From NCBI GenBank assembly GCA_006503475.1, contig RSEH01000139.1, forward strand, positions 1 to 64,000: 64,000 bases of DNA, in the 5' to 3' direction. Positions 10,521-19,240 of this stretch are shown piece by piece. Numbering within the stretch: position 1 is the stretch's first letter; every line of letters starts with the position of its first letter. The notes beneath the pieces were generated by a model. It was not told where the DNA came from and ran no database searches. It saw only the letters and a program-made list of their open reading frames with translations. A program made the position numbers and the translations under genes. This stretch comes from Stentor roeselii (lineage: Eukaryota > Ciliophora > Heterotrichea > Heterotrichida > Stentoridae).

Positions 10521-11240
10521 NNNNNNNNNNNNNNNNNNNNNNNNNNNNNNNNNNNNNNNNNNNNNNNNNNNNNNNNNNNNNNNNNNNNNNNNNNNNNNNN
10601 NNNNNNNNNNNNNNNNNNNNNNNNNNNNNNNNNNNNNNNNNNNNNNNNNNNNNNNNNNNNNNNNNNNNNNNNNNNNNNNNNNNNNNNNNNNNNNNNNNNN
10701 NNNNNNNNNNNNNNNNNNNNNNNNNNNNNNNNNNNNNNNNNNNNNNNNNNNNNNNNNNNNNNNNNNNNNNNNNNNNNNNNNNNNNNNNNNNNNNNNNNNN
10801 NNNNNNNNNNNNNNNNNNNNNNNNNNNNNNNNNNNNNNNNNNNNNNNNNNNNNNNNNNNNNNNNNNNNNNNNNNNNNNNNNNNNNNNNNNNNNNNNNNNN
10901 NNNNNNNNNNNNNNNNNNNNNNNNNNNNNNNNNNNNNNNNNNNNNNNNNNNNNNNNNNNNNNNNNNNNNNNNNNNNNNNNNNNNNNNNNNNNNNNNNNNN
11001 NNNNNNNNNNNNNNNNNNNNNNNNNNNNNNNNNNNNNNNNNNNNNNNNNNNNNNNNNNNNNNNNNNNNNNNNNNNNNNNNNNNNNNNNNNNNNNNNNNNN
11101 NNNNNNNNNNNNNNNNNNNNNNNNNNNNNNNNNNNNNNNNNNNNNNNNNNNNNNNNNNNNNNNNNNNNNNNNNNNNNNNNNNNNNNNNNNNNNNNNNNNN
11201 NNNNNNNNNNNNNNNNNNNNNNNNNNNNNNNNNNNNNNNN
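10521..11240. other. Assembly gap (720 N)
   Basis: An unbroken run of N. Its true length is unknown. Open frames crossing it are artefacts of the N run. Confidence 0.99.
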
Positions 11241-11468
11241 TGTTATGTATAAATGTCAAAGGACACATTTATGGATTCCTGGATAATAATCATATAAATA
11301 TATTCAAAAATTAAGTCTTAGATGCAAATTTAAATATTTCAAAAGACCCAAACAAAAAACCCGACCAATTTCAAAACTTTCTAAAATTTTTCGAAATTTC
11401 TCAACTAAGTCCAAGTCTTCCAAAAAATTCCATCTAATTTCTTATGTAATGAATAAACCTTAATAATT

Positions 11469-11906
11469 CTAATTATCTAAGAAAGTACTTTTTGATTTAC
11501 TTTTGCACACAGACATGTGTCGCTGTAAAGAGTATTTGTTGTAATAGACCTTAAGACACAAACCACACTGTTCCTGAGACTTCTTTTCATGTACCTGAAG
11601 CACATGAAACTTAAGTGCATATTTGTTTCTAAATCTTTTGGCACATATCCTGCACCTCGAAGGCCTTAGTTTCGCATGTTTTTTCCCGTAGTGCTGCTTC
11701 ATCCCCTTTTCTGTGGTGTAAGTTTTCGAACATTTCTCGCACTGAAAGCCACTGAAGGTGTCGAACAGCAAGTGACAGGTCAATGATTGGAAATCATTGA
11801 ACCTCAACTGGCACTTGTGACATTTAAAATTTGAGTAGAGGCCAGGTTTAACTTCGAGACAAATTGGACTCGGAAGACTTCCCTCGGCTTTATCATTGGA
11901 CGACAT
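11469..11906 (-). CDS. C2H2 zinc-finger protein
   Basis: 145-aa protein with four consecutive C2H2-like fingers. Finger 1 is FKCHKCQLRFN..SLTCH with an incomplete second His pair. Finger 2, FQCEKCSKTYTTEKGMKQH...H, is canonical. Finger 3, SRCRICAKRFRNKYALKFH...H, is canonical. Finger 4, EQCGLCLKVYYNKYSLQRHMSVC, ends in Cys (C2HC). Linkers are short, as in DNA-binding arrays, so a nuclear DNA- or RNA-binding role is likely. The start lies in the context AATAATAAATG. About 228 bp separate its stop from the assembly gap, so a missing neighbour is possible. Target unknown. Confidence 0.85.
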   Translation of the reverse strand: MSSNDKAEGSLPSPICLEVKPGLYSNFKCHKCQLRFNDFQSLTCHLLFDTFSGFQCEKCSKTYTTEKGMKQHYGKKHAKLRPSRCRICAKRFRNKYALKFHVLQVHEKKSQEQCGLCLKVYYNKYSLQRHMSVCKSKSKSTFLDN

Positions 11907-12820
11907 TTATTATTGGATAATATGGATTACGGATTAGAATACAATTGCATTATTTTTTAAGTAGTTTAGATACTCTGAAAATTTTTAGGATTTAAGGTTT
12001 TTTATTTGGATACTCAGATTTGAAAAAATGGAAATTTTAGAGGTAAAGGGTTTGTGAGAAATGAAAGGATGTTAGATGGGGTTTTATGGATGAAATTTTA
12101 TGAAATTGATTTAAACTTGAATAATTTTTATTAAGAAAGAATATTTTTAAATATTTTTAGGGTTTTAGGATAGTAGATTAATTTGTTTAGCTTCTTGAAT
12201 TACAATTATTCTTGATTAAGTTCAAATTTTTAACCAAATTTTCAGTCAATTTGGAAACTTTGGCTTAAATTATAAAATTTATTATCTTACCATGGAAATG
12301 TTTAATGAACTTAATCAAATATATTATTAAAATGTTTAGCCAAATATGAAAGTCTGTATATCAATTTCAAGTCTAAGCTTGAAAAATTTCTCTTAATAAC
12401 TTTGAATAAATTCATCTTTTAAGTAACATTTTATAATATTTCACATTGTTTAGGAAATCTTAACTATTTATTCCAAAAATTGGTCACTAGTCAAATTTAC
12501 GTTTTAATTTACTACCAGTATTAGACTAGCAGATTTTAATTCAGTCTTTGAACAATATCTTAAAATTTATTGATAATTAAGCAGTTGCCTGTCAAATAAT
12601 TAAGTTTTTGTGAATTTGATCAAAAAATGTAATAAGTTCATTAAAATAAATAACATTTGAAGATCGCTCACAAATTAAATATCATAATCTCTAATCACCT
12701 TAAAAGATTTAACTAAAGTGAATGCACTGTAAATAATTCATCAAAAAACCTAATCAATAATCATATTATTCCAAAAACTCTGAAATTATCCTCTAAATAA
12801 AAATTAAAATCCTTAAACCC
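11907..12820. other. Spacer, no gene seen
   Basis: About 900 bp of AT-rich sequence between two minus-strand genes. The 180 bp just upstream of the zinc-finger gene are G/T-rich on the plus strand (A/C-rich on the gene's own strand), as in other promoter regions here. The rest has dense stops in all frames and no RNA signature. Confidence 0.6.
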
Positions 12821-13756
12821 TTAAAACACATGAATTCTTTTTTCCTGTGTTCTTAAACTAAATACCTGATTATTCATCTGAATATTCACTTCATCCTTCT
12901 CAACTCTGATAGACTTAAAGCTAACCAAAGTCCCATATCTAGATCCCAAATCAGAAACCTGAATTTTCCCATCAACACATCTAAAAACACAATGTTCCCT
13001 AGAGACCGAGATATCAAAAACTGCAAGTCCAGCGCCAGTCCTTCTTCCAACAACTACTTCTCCAAAGCCTCCAATCTCCAAAACAAAAATCGAGTACTCC
13101 TTATCCCTATCAAAATACTCAAGAATAAAATAGTCTTCCTTAAACTGAAACTTTTTCAAAATCCCAAAAATCAAAGTTTTTTTAAGCATCTTTCTATGAA
13201 CCCTACATTTTGAAATCTCACAAAACAAAGAAGTGACTTTAAACCGAGTCATTCCTGAAGATTTCTCAACTTTTACAAAAGGCCGGATGTAATTTTCAAA
13301 GCAAGTTAAATGAGCGAATTTTATTGAACCTTTGCAATCACAGGGGGATATCAGAGGGTCTTCTTTTGAAGATGTTTGAAAGCAAATCCTGCAGTTTTCT
13401 TGAAGATTTTCTGAAAAGTTTTTCGCTTGAAAAACAGGAAGTTTTAGATGAATTTTGAACATTTTTCTCCCGATTTTGATGAACTGACCTTCTGATAAAG
13501 GAAAAAATTCGTCTTTGGAGATGATTTTCCAGAGCTTCTGGGTGTTAACAGGGTGGACTTCGAATGATTCACAGTTTTTTAAGATTTTCAAGAGATGAGG
13601 AAAAGTCGTGTCCAAAGGCAAGATGTTTAAAGTTGATTCATGAAAAACAAGAGAACCTGAATCATTAACTTCAGAAGAGCAGCAAGAAAAGTCAGTTGAT
13701 TCATAATCAAATAACTTGTGACTTTTTTTGTTCCAAGTAATGCAAGAAACTATCAT
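12821..13756 (-). CDS. RING-CH (MARCH-type) and FHA domain protein
   Basis: 311 aa. A RING-CH finger lies at about 122-184 (C122, C125, C139, C141, H149, C152, C179, C184; motif CRICF...SPCDCKGSIKFAHLTC), typical of MARCH ubiquitin ligases. No transmembrane pair follows, unlike animal MARCH proteins. A forkhead-associated domain lies at about 230-305 with the phosphothreonine-binding signatures GRRTGAG (237-243), SREH (252-255) and DLGSRYGT (269-276). The combination suggests an E3 ligase guided to phosphorylated substrates. The first 110 residues are unassigned; QFIKIGRKMFKI there looks like part of a second FHA-like strand set. RING and FHA calls are clear; the role is inferred. Confidence 0.9.
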   Translation of the reverse strand: MIVSCITWNKKSHKLFDYESTDFSCCSSEVNDSGSLVFHESTLNILPLDTTFPHLLKILKNCESFEVHPVNTQKLWKIISKDEFFPLSEGQFIKIGRKMFKIHLKLPVFQAKNFSENLQENCRICFQTSSKEDPLISPCDCKGSIKFAHLTCFENYIRPFVKVEKSSGMTRFKVTSLFCEISKCRVHRKMLKKTLIFGILKKFQFKEDYFILEYFDRDKEYSIFVLEIGGFGEVVVGRRTGAGLAVFDISVSREHCVFRCVDGKIQVSDLGSRYGTLVSFKSIRVEKDEVNIQMNNQVFSLRTQEKRIHVF

Positions 13757-13772
13757 AAATCTATTTAATTAA

Positions 13773-14126
13773 TCACTGAGTAGTTTTATACTCTTTTTTT
13801 AAATTCTCTATTTCTTGTTTGGCTTTTCTGATTTCAGCTCGTTTTAAAATTCTATCCTTTTGCAAGTAATTCACGATCAAATACTTCCCAGCAACTTGCA
13901 AACCCTTCAGATGATCCACCGCATTTTTCGCATCAAAAATATCCTGATAAGCAACAAAAGCCGAGCCTTTTGTATCAGCAGCGATTCCCCTTCTGATCTG
14001 TCTAATCCCTCCATACTTTCCAAAAATTTCATAAAGTTGTTCAGAAGTGATTTTTAAAGGCAAGTTCCTGACATAAATGATTTGATTCACTTCAGGAGGT
14101 AGTCGAAATTGTTCAGCTAAAGACAT
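13773..14126 (-). CDS. SF3B6: Splicing factor 3B subunit 6 (p14), RRM protein
   Basis: 117-aa single-RRM protein matching SF3B6/p14 over its whole length: RLPPEVNQIIYVRNLPLKIT, EIFGKYGGIRQIRRG, AFVAYQDIFDAKNAVDHL, then a basic C-terminal helix. In the U2 snRNP SF3b complex this protein contacts SF3B1 and lies at the intron branch-point adenosine. This is relevant here because the introns of this genome are only 15 nt with a fixed A at position 10. The stop is TGA, one of the best proofs that UGA is a stop in this genome. It is divergently paired with the gene at 14170 across 43 bp. Confidence 0.96.
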   Translation of the reverse strand: MSLAEQFRLPPEVNQIIYVRNLPLKITSEQLYEIFGKYGGIRQIRRGIAADTKGSAFVAYQDIFDAKNAVDHLKGLQVAGKYLIVNYLQKDRILKRAEIRKAKQEIENLKKEYKTTQ

Positions 14127-14169
14127 TTATAATCAAATACTTAGCAGATCTTTCAATAATCCATATATT

Positions 14170-15006
14170 ATGAATGGCGATGAAGACTTAGATGAAGGGT
14201 ATTTTTTCATTAGACTTGAAGAGTTCCCCACCGTTCAGAGCTCAATAAAAAAATACGACTCAGAACTTTTTGTTTCGAGAGACGTGTTCAAGTCTTTTGA
14301 CTCAGAAACCAAGCCTTGGCTTACACCCAGGCCGATTGATTCTGTTTATGAAAGACTTTTTGAGGACTTTTCGAGAAGACAAGAAGCGAAATCACGTCTT
14401 GTTACTATTCTTGATTTGAAAAACAGGAAAAGTTTGAAGGATTCTTTGCATATTCCTAATTTTAATGAACGGAAAGTAAATCGCAGTCTTAGCAAACCGG
14501 AAGTTAAGGATATGGTTGGAAGGTTGAATGAATTCTGGAATAAGAAATGGAACAATATTGAAAAAAAGAAAAAAATTATCGCTGAGGCGAAGGAAGATGA
14601 GATTAGGAATACTGTTAGAGTCAAGTTTGCAAAGAAATCGAATCCTGATAGCTTTAAAAGGTTGACTACTCCTAAGGTTAGTGGTACTACTTTTCAGAGT
14701 CAAGAGGTTAAAAAGAAATTCTCGATTAAAGAAGCGATTGAATCGGGGAAACGACTCATGCATGCTAAACGGTTTTCTCTTAGTGGAACTTTAACACCTC
14801 GGGCAAGTATTTCGCTTGCACGAACTCCAAGACTCGAAGACTCAGAGCCCAAACGACCAAGTACAAGAAAAGAAGAAGTACGAGACATTGAAGAAATAAT
14901 TCAAAGATGCAAAAACAAAGCACTATCATTAAACTTCTCATCAAAAGGTTTCAACTTTGACATCTCAGAAACTGAGAACTTTTCTCTGTTGCCTGCTAAG
15001 AACTAA
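14170..15006 (+). CDS. Hypothetical basic protein, 278 aa
   Basis: No known domain. The N-terminus is acidic (GDEDLDEG) followed by an ordered-looking stretch to about residue 100 (KPWLTPRPIDSVYERLFEDF). A Lys-rich helix (about 125-160) and a Ser/Thr/Arg-rich tail with LTPRAS and SLARTPR repeats follow, with a helical C-terminus. Such layouts occur in microtubule-associated and ciliary proteins, but I do not recognise this one. It is 18 bp upstream of the pseudo-carboxypeptidase gene on the same strand. Confidence 0.8.
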   Translation: MNGDEDLDEGYFFIRLEEFPTVQSSIKKYDSELFVSRDVFKSFDSETKPWLTPRPIDSVYERLFEDFSRRQEAKSRLVTILDLKNRKSLKDSLHIPNFNERKVNRSLSKPEVKDMVGRLNEFWNKKWNNIEKKKKIIAEAKEDEIRNTVRVKFAKKSNPDSFKRLTTPKVSGTTFQSQEVKKKFSIKEAIESGKRLMHAKRFSLSGTLTPRASISLARTPRLEDSEPKRPSTRKEEVRDIEEIIQRCKNKALSLNFSSKGFNFDISETENFSLLPAKN

Positions 15007-15024
15007 TAACTTAGAATGATGTAA

Positions 15025-17250
15025 ATGGCAAATGACCTTCCTTTTGTCGGTCCACTAGTAGGAGGTAGTTATTTTTTAGAGCCAGAAGAGCTCTTCGGAA
15101 TGAAATACGTTTTAATGCATGAAGGCTGGCCGATTCCCCTAAAATTTTACACAAGTTTCCCAGTGATCGAGCACCCAGTAGCAGGAAAAAAATACCAAAT
15201 CATTTACACAGGCTACCGACCAGTCGACACATTTACCCTTCACAAGCACTTCTCTTCATTAAAATTCTACAATTTCAATGTCGACCCCGGAAAAGTGCAG
15301 GTTTCAATAATGACATCTCAGTTAAATTTAAATAAAAACCCAGAAAAACGACCTTTTGTTGGAATGCGACCTTCTCTTCCTAATCATTTTTTAAATTTTG
15401 ACTCGAATTTCGAAGGTGGAAATTTAGATCGCGTTGTTGTTATCAGTGAAAAAGAATACGATTTGTATATTCGAAGCGATTCTAATGCGAAAAAAAGGTT
15501 TTCCTGGTTTTTTTTCATGGTTGGGAATTGTAAGGGAAAAGGAGTTGTTCGGTTTAATGTTGTGAATTTCAATGATCCACAAAATCTTTATGATCTTGGA
15601 ATGAAACCTGTTGTTAGTCTGAATAAACTTGACTGGGACTCGACTATTGTTGATAATGTTTTCTATGCTCAGAGCAAGTTGAATCCCATTTTGAAGAAAA
15701 GATATGGAATCAGTTTTAATATGATTAGTTTTGATTTAGAGTTCGGTGAACAAGATAAATGGTTCGTTGCTAGAAGTGTGCCTTATCTTTATTCTCAGTT
15801 ATTGAAGTTTTTAGCGGGATCTTCAGGGAGTCAGTTTTTTAAACATAAGCAACTTTGCAAGTCTATCGGAGGATTACATGTGCCAAAGATCACAATTTCC
15901 AATCCCGAAACTCCAAAATCTCAAAAAACCTTCATCCTAATAACGGCACGTTCTAACCCCGGTGAATCAGTGAGTTCCTTTAAAACCGAAGGACTAATAA
16001 AATACCTTCTAAGCGACACTTCAGAGGCTTCAATCCTTCGCAATTCCTACATATTTAAAATAATTCCAATGTGCAACGCAGAAGGAGTAGTGATCGGTAA
16101 TTCCCGCAGCACAGTGACAGGAGTTTCAATCCACCACAAGCACTCAGAGTTCACCGAGATCTTCGCAACAGAGCCGAAGTTCATAAAGAAGCTAGCCTAC
16201 AAGCTTCATTCAAAACTAGGCCTAAGTCTTTACCTAGACCTTACAAGTTCCTTTATAAACCAAAACACCTTCACCCATTCCCCTTCTTCTAGAAAAGACG
16301 ATCACCACTTCTTACTTTCTAACTTTATCAGTGAGTACCTCGCCCGACACAGTGAACTTTGTCGAGTTCTTCCTAAAACTACTGCAGTTCCTTCATTTCC
16401 AATAAAAAATAGCCTTGAAAAGGACTTACGGATTCAGACTTATGTGATTGAAACCTCGATTTTTGGGTATCAAAAAAATAAACTTAATGTTTCGCATGAT
16501 TCAAATGATTTGAGGAATCTTGGATCAATTATTGCGAAATCGATTTATTTTCGAGTTTTGATCTCTGGACAGGTTTTTAATGAAGGACTTAAATTTGCCT
16601 TTCGGGTCATGAAAAGAGAAAAAAATGAGAAAGATGAATCTGAGGACTCGAGTCTTGAAAGTGACCAGGAAGAAAACCTTTCAATTAAAAGTGTCTTTAA
16701 AGAAACTTTCAAAGGTGGAAAAGATGAATACTTGAATTATCAGTCTTCTGATGATGAAGACCTGCAGGCGAAAGACCATTTATTAGAAAGTTTTCAGGAC
16801 TTTTGCGCGGCAATGTCTAAGAAAAAAATCAAGAAAAAAGTGAAAACGAGAGAAGAAAGTGTGAAAAGAATCACTTTTTTAGACCAAATGAAAGACAAGG
16901 GCTCGATGGTTGTAATAAAAAGAAAAAACAAGACCTTATCAAAACCTCTTCACCTCCATACCCGAAAAGAACTCGAGTACACATCAATCGATTTCTCTAA
17001 AGTTTGTTCAGGTCCGAGTCTATCCAAAAAACTCGAAGTTAAAACTCCTGCTTTTATCACGAAAAAGTGCCTTCAACTCGAACAACTTCAGCCAAATCAC
17101 AGCATTTACGAAATCCCAGCGAAAAAAAGCTTCTCTCAGTCGATGCTAGTCAAGGCAAAAGAACCAAAACAGATGAAATTCCGAAAATTCGGACCTTTTC
17201 CAGACTTAGAAGCGGTAAAAATCAATAAACTTAAAAAAGAACTGATATAA
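15025..17250 (+). CDS. Cytosolic carboxypeptidase (CCP/AGBL) family, predicted inactive
   Basis: 741 aa. The CCP-specific N-domain is clear at about 120-270 (FEGGNLDRVVVISEKEYDLY, the RFNVVNF strand, LGMKPVVS). The M14 carboxypeptidase fold follows at about 270-540. In active CCPs, which remove glutamates from tubulin, zinc is held by HPGE and a later DxHGHS His. Here the first is SNPGE (Asn311 for His, Glu314 kept) and the second is YLDLTSSF (Thr407 for His). The substrate-binding LNR is SIHHK. The Arg of GNSR (361) and the general-base Glu476 (VIETSIFG) remain. The fold is intact but zinc binding is almost certainly lost, so this is a pseudoenzyme. The 200-residue tail is basic and disordered. 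Confidence 0.9.
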   Translation: MANDLPFVGPLVGGSYFLEPEELFGMKYVLMHEGWPIPLKFYTSFPVIEHPVAGKKYQIIYTGYRPVDTFTLHKHFSSLKFYNFNVDPGKVQVSIMTSQLNLNKNPEKRPFVGMRPSLPNHFLNFDSNFEGGNLDRVVVISEKEYDLYIRSDSNAKKRFSWFFFMVGNCKGKGVVRFNVVNFNDPQNLYDLGMKPVVSLNKLDWDSTIVDNVFYAQSKLNPILKKRYGISFNMISFDLEFGEQDKWFVARSVPYLYSQLLKFLAGSSGSQFFKHKQLCKSIGGLHVPKITISNPETPKSQKTFILITARSNPGESVSSFKTEGLIKYLLSDTSEASILRNSYIFKIIPMCNAEGVVIGNSRSTVTGVSIHHKHSEFTEIFATEPKFIKKLAYKLHSKLGLSLYLDLTSSFINQNTFTHSPSSRKDDHHFLLSNFISEYLARHSELCRVLPKTTAVPSFPIKNSLEKDLRIQTYVIETSIFGYQKNKLNVSHDSNDLRNLGSIIAKSIYFRVLISGQVFNEGLKFAFRVMKREKNEKDESEDSSLESDQEENLSIKSVFKETFKGGKDEYLNYQSSDDEDLQAKDHLLESFQDFCAAMSKKKIKKKVKTREESVKRITFLDQMKDKGSMVVIKRKNKTLSKPLHLHTRKELEYTSIDFSKVCSGPSLSKKLEVKTPAFITKKCLQLEQLQPNHSIYEIPAKKSFSQSMLVKAKEPKQMKFRKFGPFPDLEAVKINKLKKELI

Positions 17251-17266
17251 TAATAACCCCCTATAA

Positions 17267-17812
17267 ATGCGGCATTATTTAAAAAGAATTTCAGAAGAAT
17301 TGGCATCTGAGAAGTCGATCAAGTTGGAAGATACACAATGTGAATGCAAGGAATGCGTTGAATTCAAAAGACTTGGAATCACTCCTCTTCAGGTCTTGGA
17401 TAAAATTGAAAGACTTGAAGAGATTAACAAGGAAAATGAGAAAAAACTTAGGATTGAAGAAGAGTTTAAGAAAAATTATGTGGAAAAGTCTAGAGAAAAT
17501 ATTGATCGCATACTTGCTGATTTTTTAGTCGTCTTGAAAGATAAAACTCGTTTGATCGAGGTTTTGAAATGTGAGGAAAAAGTTTCGATGAAGGATCAGG
17601 AAACATTTGTTGAAGATCTGAATATTTCTGAGAGTGCTCCTAAACGAAAACTACACAAATCTAAAACCGAGACCTCTCCTAAAGAAAAGTCAAAAGCCAA
17701 TCAAATGAAAGCCAGACCAGTGAAGCCAGTACCTCTCTCCAAGAAAGAAATCGCTTTCAACCCAGGCCAGTTTCAAAAGCGTCCAAGAACAAGAAAAGCT
17801 CGAAATAATTAA
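17267..17812 (+). CDS. Hypothetical coiled-coil protein, 181 aa
   Basis: No known family. A Cys pair region CECKECVEFKRLGITPLQ (about 25-42) resembles a small metal site. A coiled coil follows (about 45-105), then an acidic linker and a Lys/Pro-rich basic tail ending RKARNN. The ATG lies in the context CTATAAATG, the start motif seen at many genes here. It follows the pseudo-carboxypeptidase gene by 16 bp on the same strand, but with a separate start motif, so co-transcription is not implied. Confidence 0.75.
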   Translation: MRHYLKRISEELASEKSIKLEDTQCECKECVEFKRLGITPLQVLDKIERLEEINKENEKKLRIEEEFKKNYVEKSRENIDRILADFLVVLKDKTRLIEVLKCEEKVSMKDQETFVEDLNISESAPKRKLHKSKTETSPKEKSKANQMKARPVKPVPLSKKEIAFNPGQFQKRPRTRKARNN

Positions 17813-17846
17813 CATTAACTCCTAATCCTCGACCCTCTAAGATAAA

Positions 17847-19184
17847 ATGATAAATAACAAAATGAAAGAAATCCTGAGAATCTACACGATTTCCGCAACA
17901 AACTTACTGGCCTCAGCCTGTTTCACAATAATTTCCTCATTCTACTCATCAACAGCATTGAAATCCGGAGTTCCAGAGGCTTTAATCGGTGTGATTTTCA
18001 GTACTTTCCCCCTTTTTTCAATAATGACCTCGTTTTTTGTGCCTTTTCTGATGGAAAAATTTAGCAGGTCTGCTATTCTTATCACAGGACTTGTTTTGAT
18101 ATCATTCAGCAGTATGTTGATTTCAGCTCTTGAAAGTTTCGAAGCTCCTCTTTCGATTGTTGTCAGTTTCGCGTCTAGAGCGATATCAGGGACTGGAGCA
18201 GCTTTTGAAGTTATTGCTGCAAACTCGATTCTTACCAGTGATTATCCGGAAAACGTACAGAAAATTATGGCTTTGAATGAAATTTTTAGCTGCCTTGGAC
18301 TTATTTTAGGACCTGTTGTTGGGTCTTTTATTTTTGTTTATGGAGGGTTTTTTGTTTCTTGCTTTTCGGTTGGAGTTGTTGTCTTGGCGTATGTTCCGGT
18401 TTTGGTTTTGGCTGTTGGTAGAGGGAATAAATACAAGATTGAAAGTAGAGAAAGTATTTCTGTTGGTAGATTGGTGATTAGGCCTGTAATTGAGATTTAG
18501 AGGATTTGTATTCACTTCTTTCTGGGTATGCTTATTACTCTTGCACTTGGGGTAAATATGCCGACTTTTCAATTCCATTTAATTTCTTACGGTATACAAG
18601 AGGATCTGATTGGTTATTGGTATATGATCACCACTTTAGCTTACTTAATGAGTTCTGTTGTATTGGGCAAGTTAAATTCAGAGAAATATGAAAGACTTTT
18701 ATACTCAGGGATTTGTCTTTACGCAATTGCTTATATGCTTCTAGGGCCATGTCCTCATATTTTTGCTAAAAGTTTGGTCTTAGTAGGCATAGGACATCAT
18801 CTAGTAGGATGGGCTTGCTCGATGCTTTACAGTATTTTTTATGTAGTTCCTTTGGTTCCTTATCTCATTAAAATTGCTAAAGAGGACTTCAACATCCAAG
18901 CCGATGATAGACTAAACGACGCGATTAACGTCATTGTCAATGTGTCGATATGTACTGGTGAAGTCATCGGCCCTCTCTTAGGCTCTTTCATTCCTTCTTA
19001 TTTTGAGCAAGAAATAAAATTCAAGATCACTTACTGTCTTGTCTCTCTTCTTTTTGTAGTCTTTGGGATTTTTTACATGATCTTCAACAAAAGTTCAAAC
19101 ACAAGCAGACAAATCGAACTTGAAGTTCCTTTTCTCGACAAAAGAAATGATTCAACATCATTAATCCAAAGCGAAAGTATTTAG
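17847..19184 (+). CDS. Major facilitator superfamily transporter (one 15-nt intron)
   Basis: About 440 aa after removal of the intron at 18486-18500. Twelve hydrophobic segments are expected. Recognisable MFS features are the first cytosolic loop region (PFLMEKFSRSAILITG) and GTGAAFEVIAANSIL in TM4/5. The LGPVVGSFIFVYGGF segment resembles SLC18B1-type and other drug/amine-proton antiporters of the DHA1 group. Without the intron the frame ends at TAG 18500; with it, IRPRICIHFFLGMLIT continues in frame. The substrate is unknown. Plus-strand sequence at 18300-18480 is extremely G/T-rich. The C-terminal tail is hydrophilic with Ser/Asp. Confidence 0.9.
18486..18500 (+). other. 15-nt spliceosomal intron in MFS gene
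   Basis: GTAATTGAGATTTAG. Phase 0. Removal joins the two halves of the transporter; the intron contains the in-frame TAG that would otherwise end it. A at position 10. Confidence 0.93.
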
Positions 19185-19240
19185 ATAAATAATTCCAGAC
19201 TAACTTAATCTTCCAATCCTCTAAATGAAAATAATCCTAT

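Noticed and set aside
10513-11286. Long open frames of 240-310 codons
   Set aside because: They consist almost only of N.
15025-17250. Active tubulin deglutamylase
   Set aside because: Two of three zinc ligands and the LNR motif are missing.
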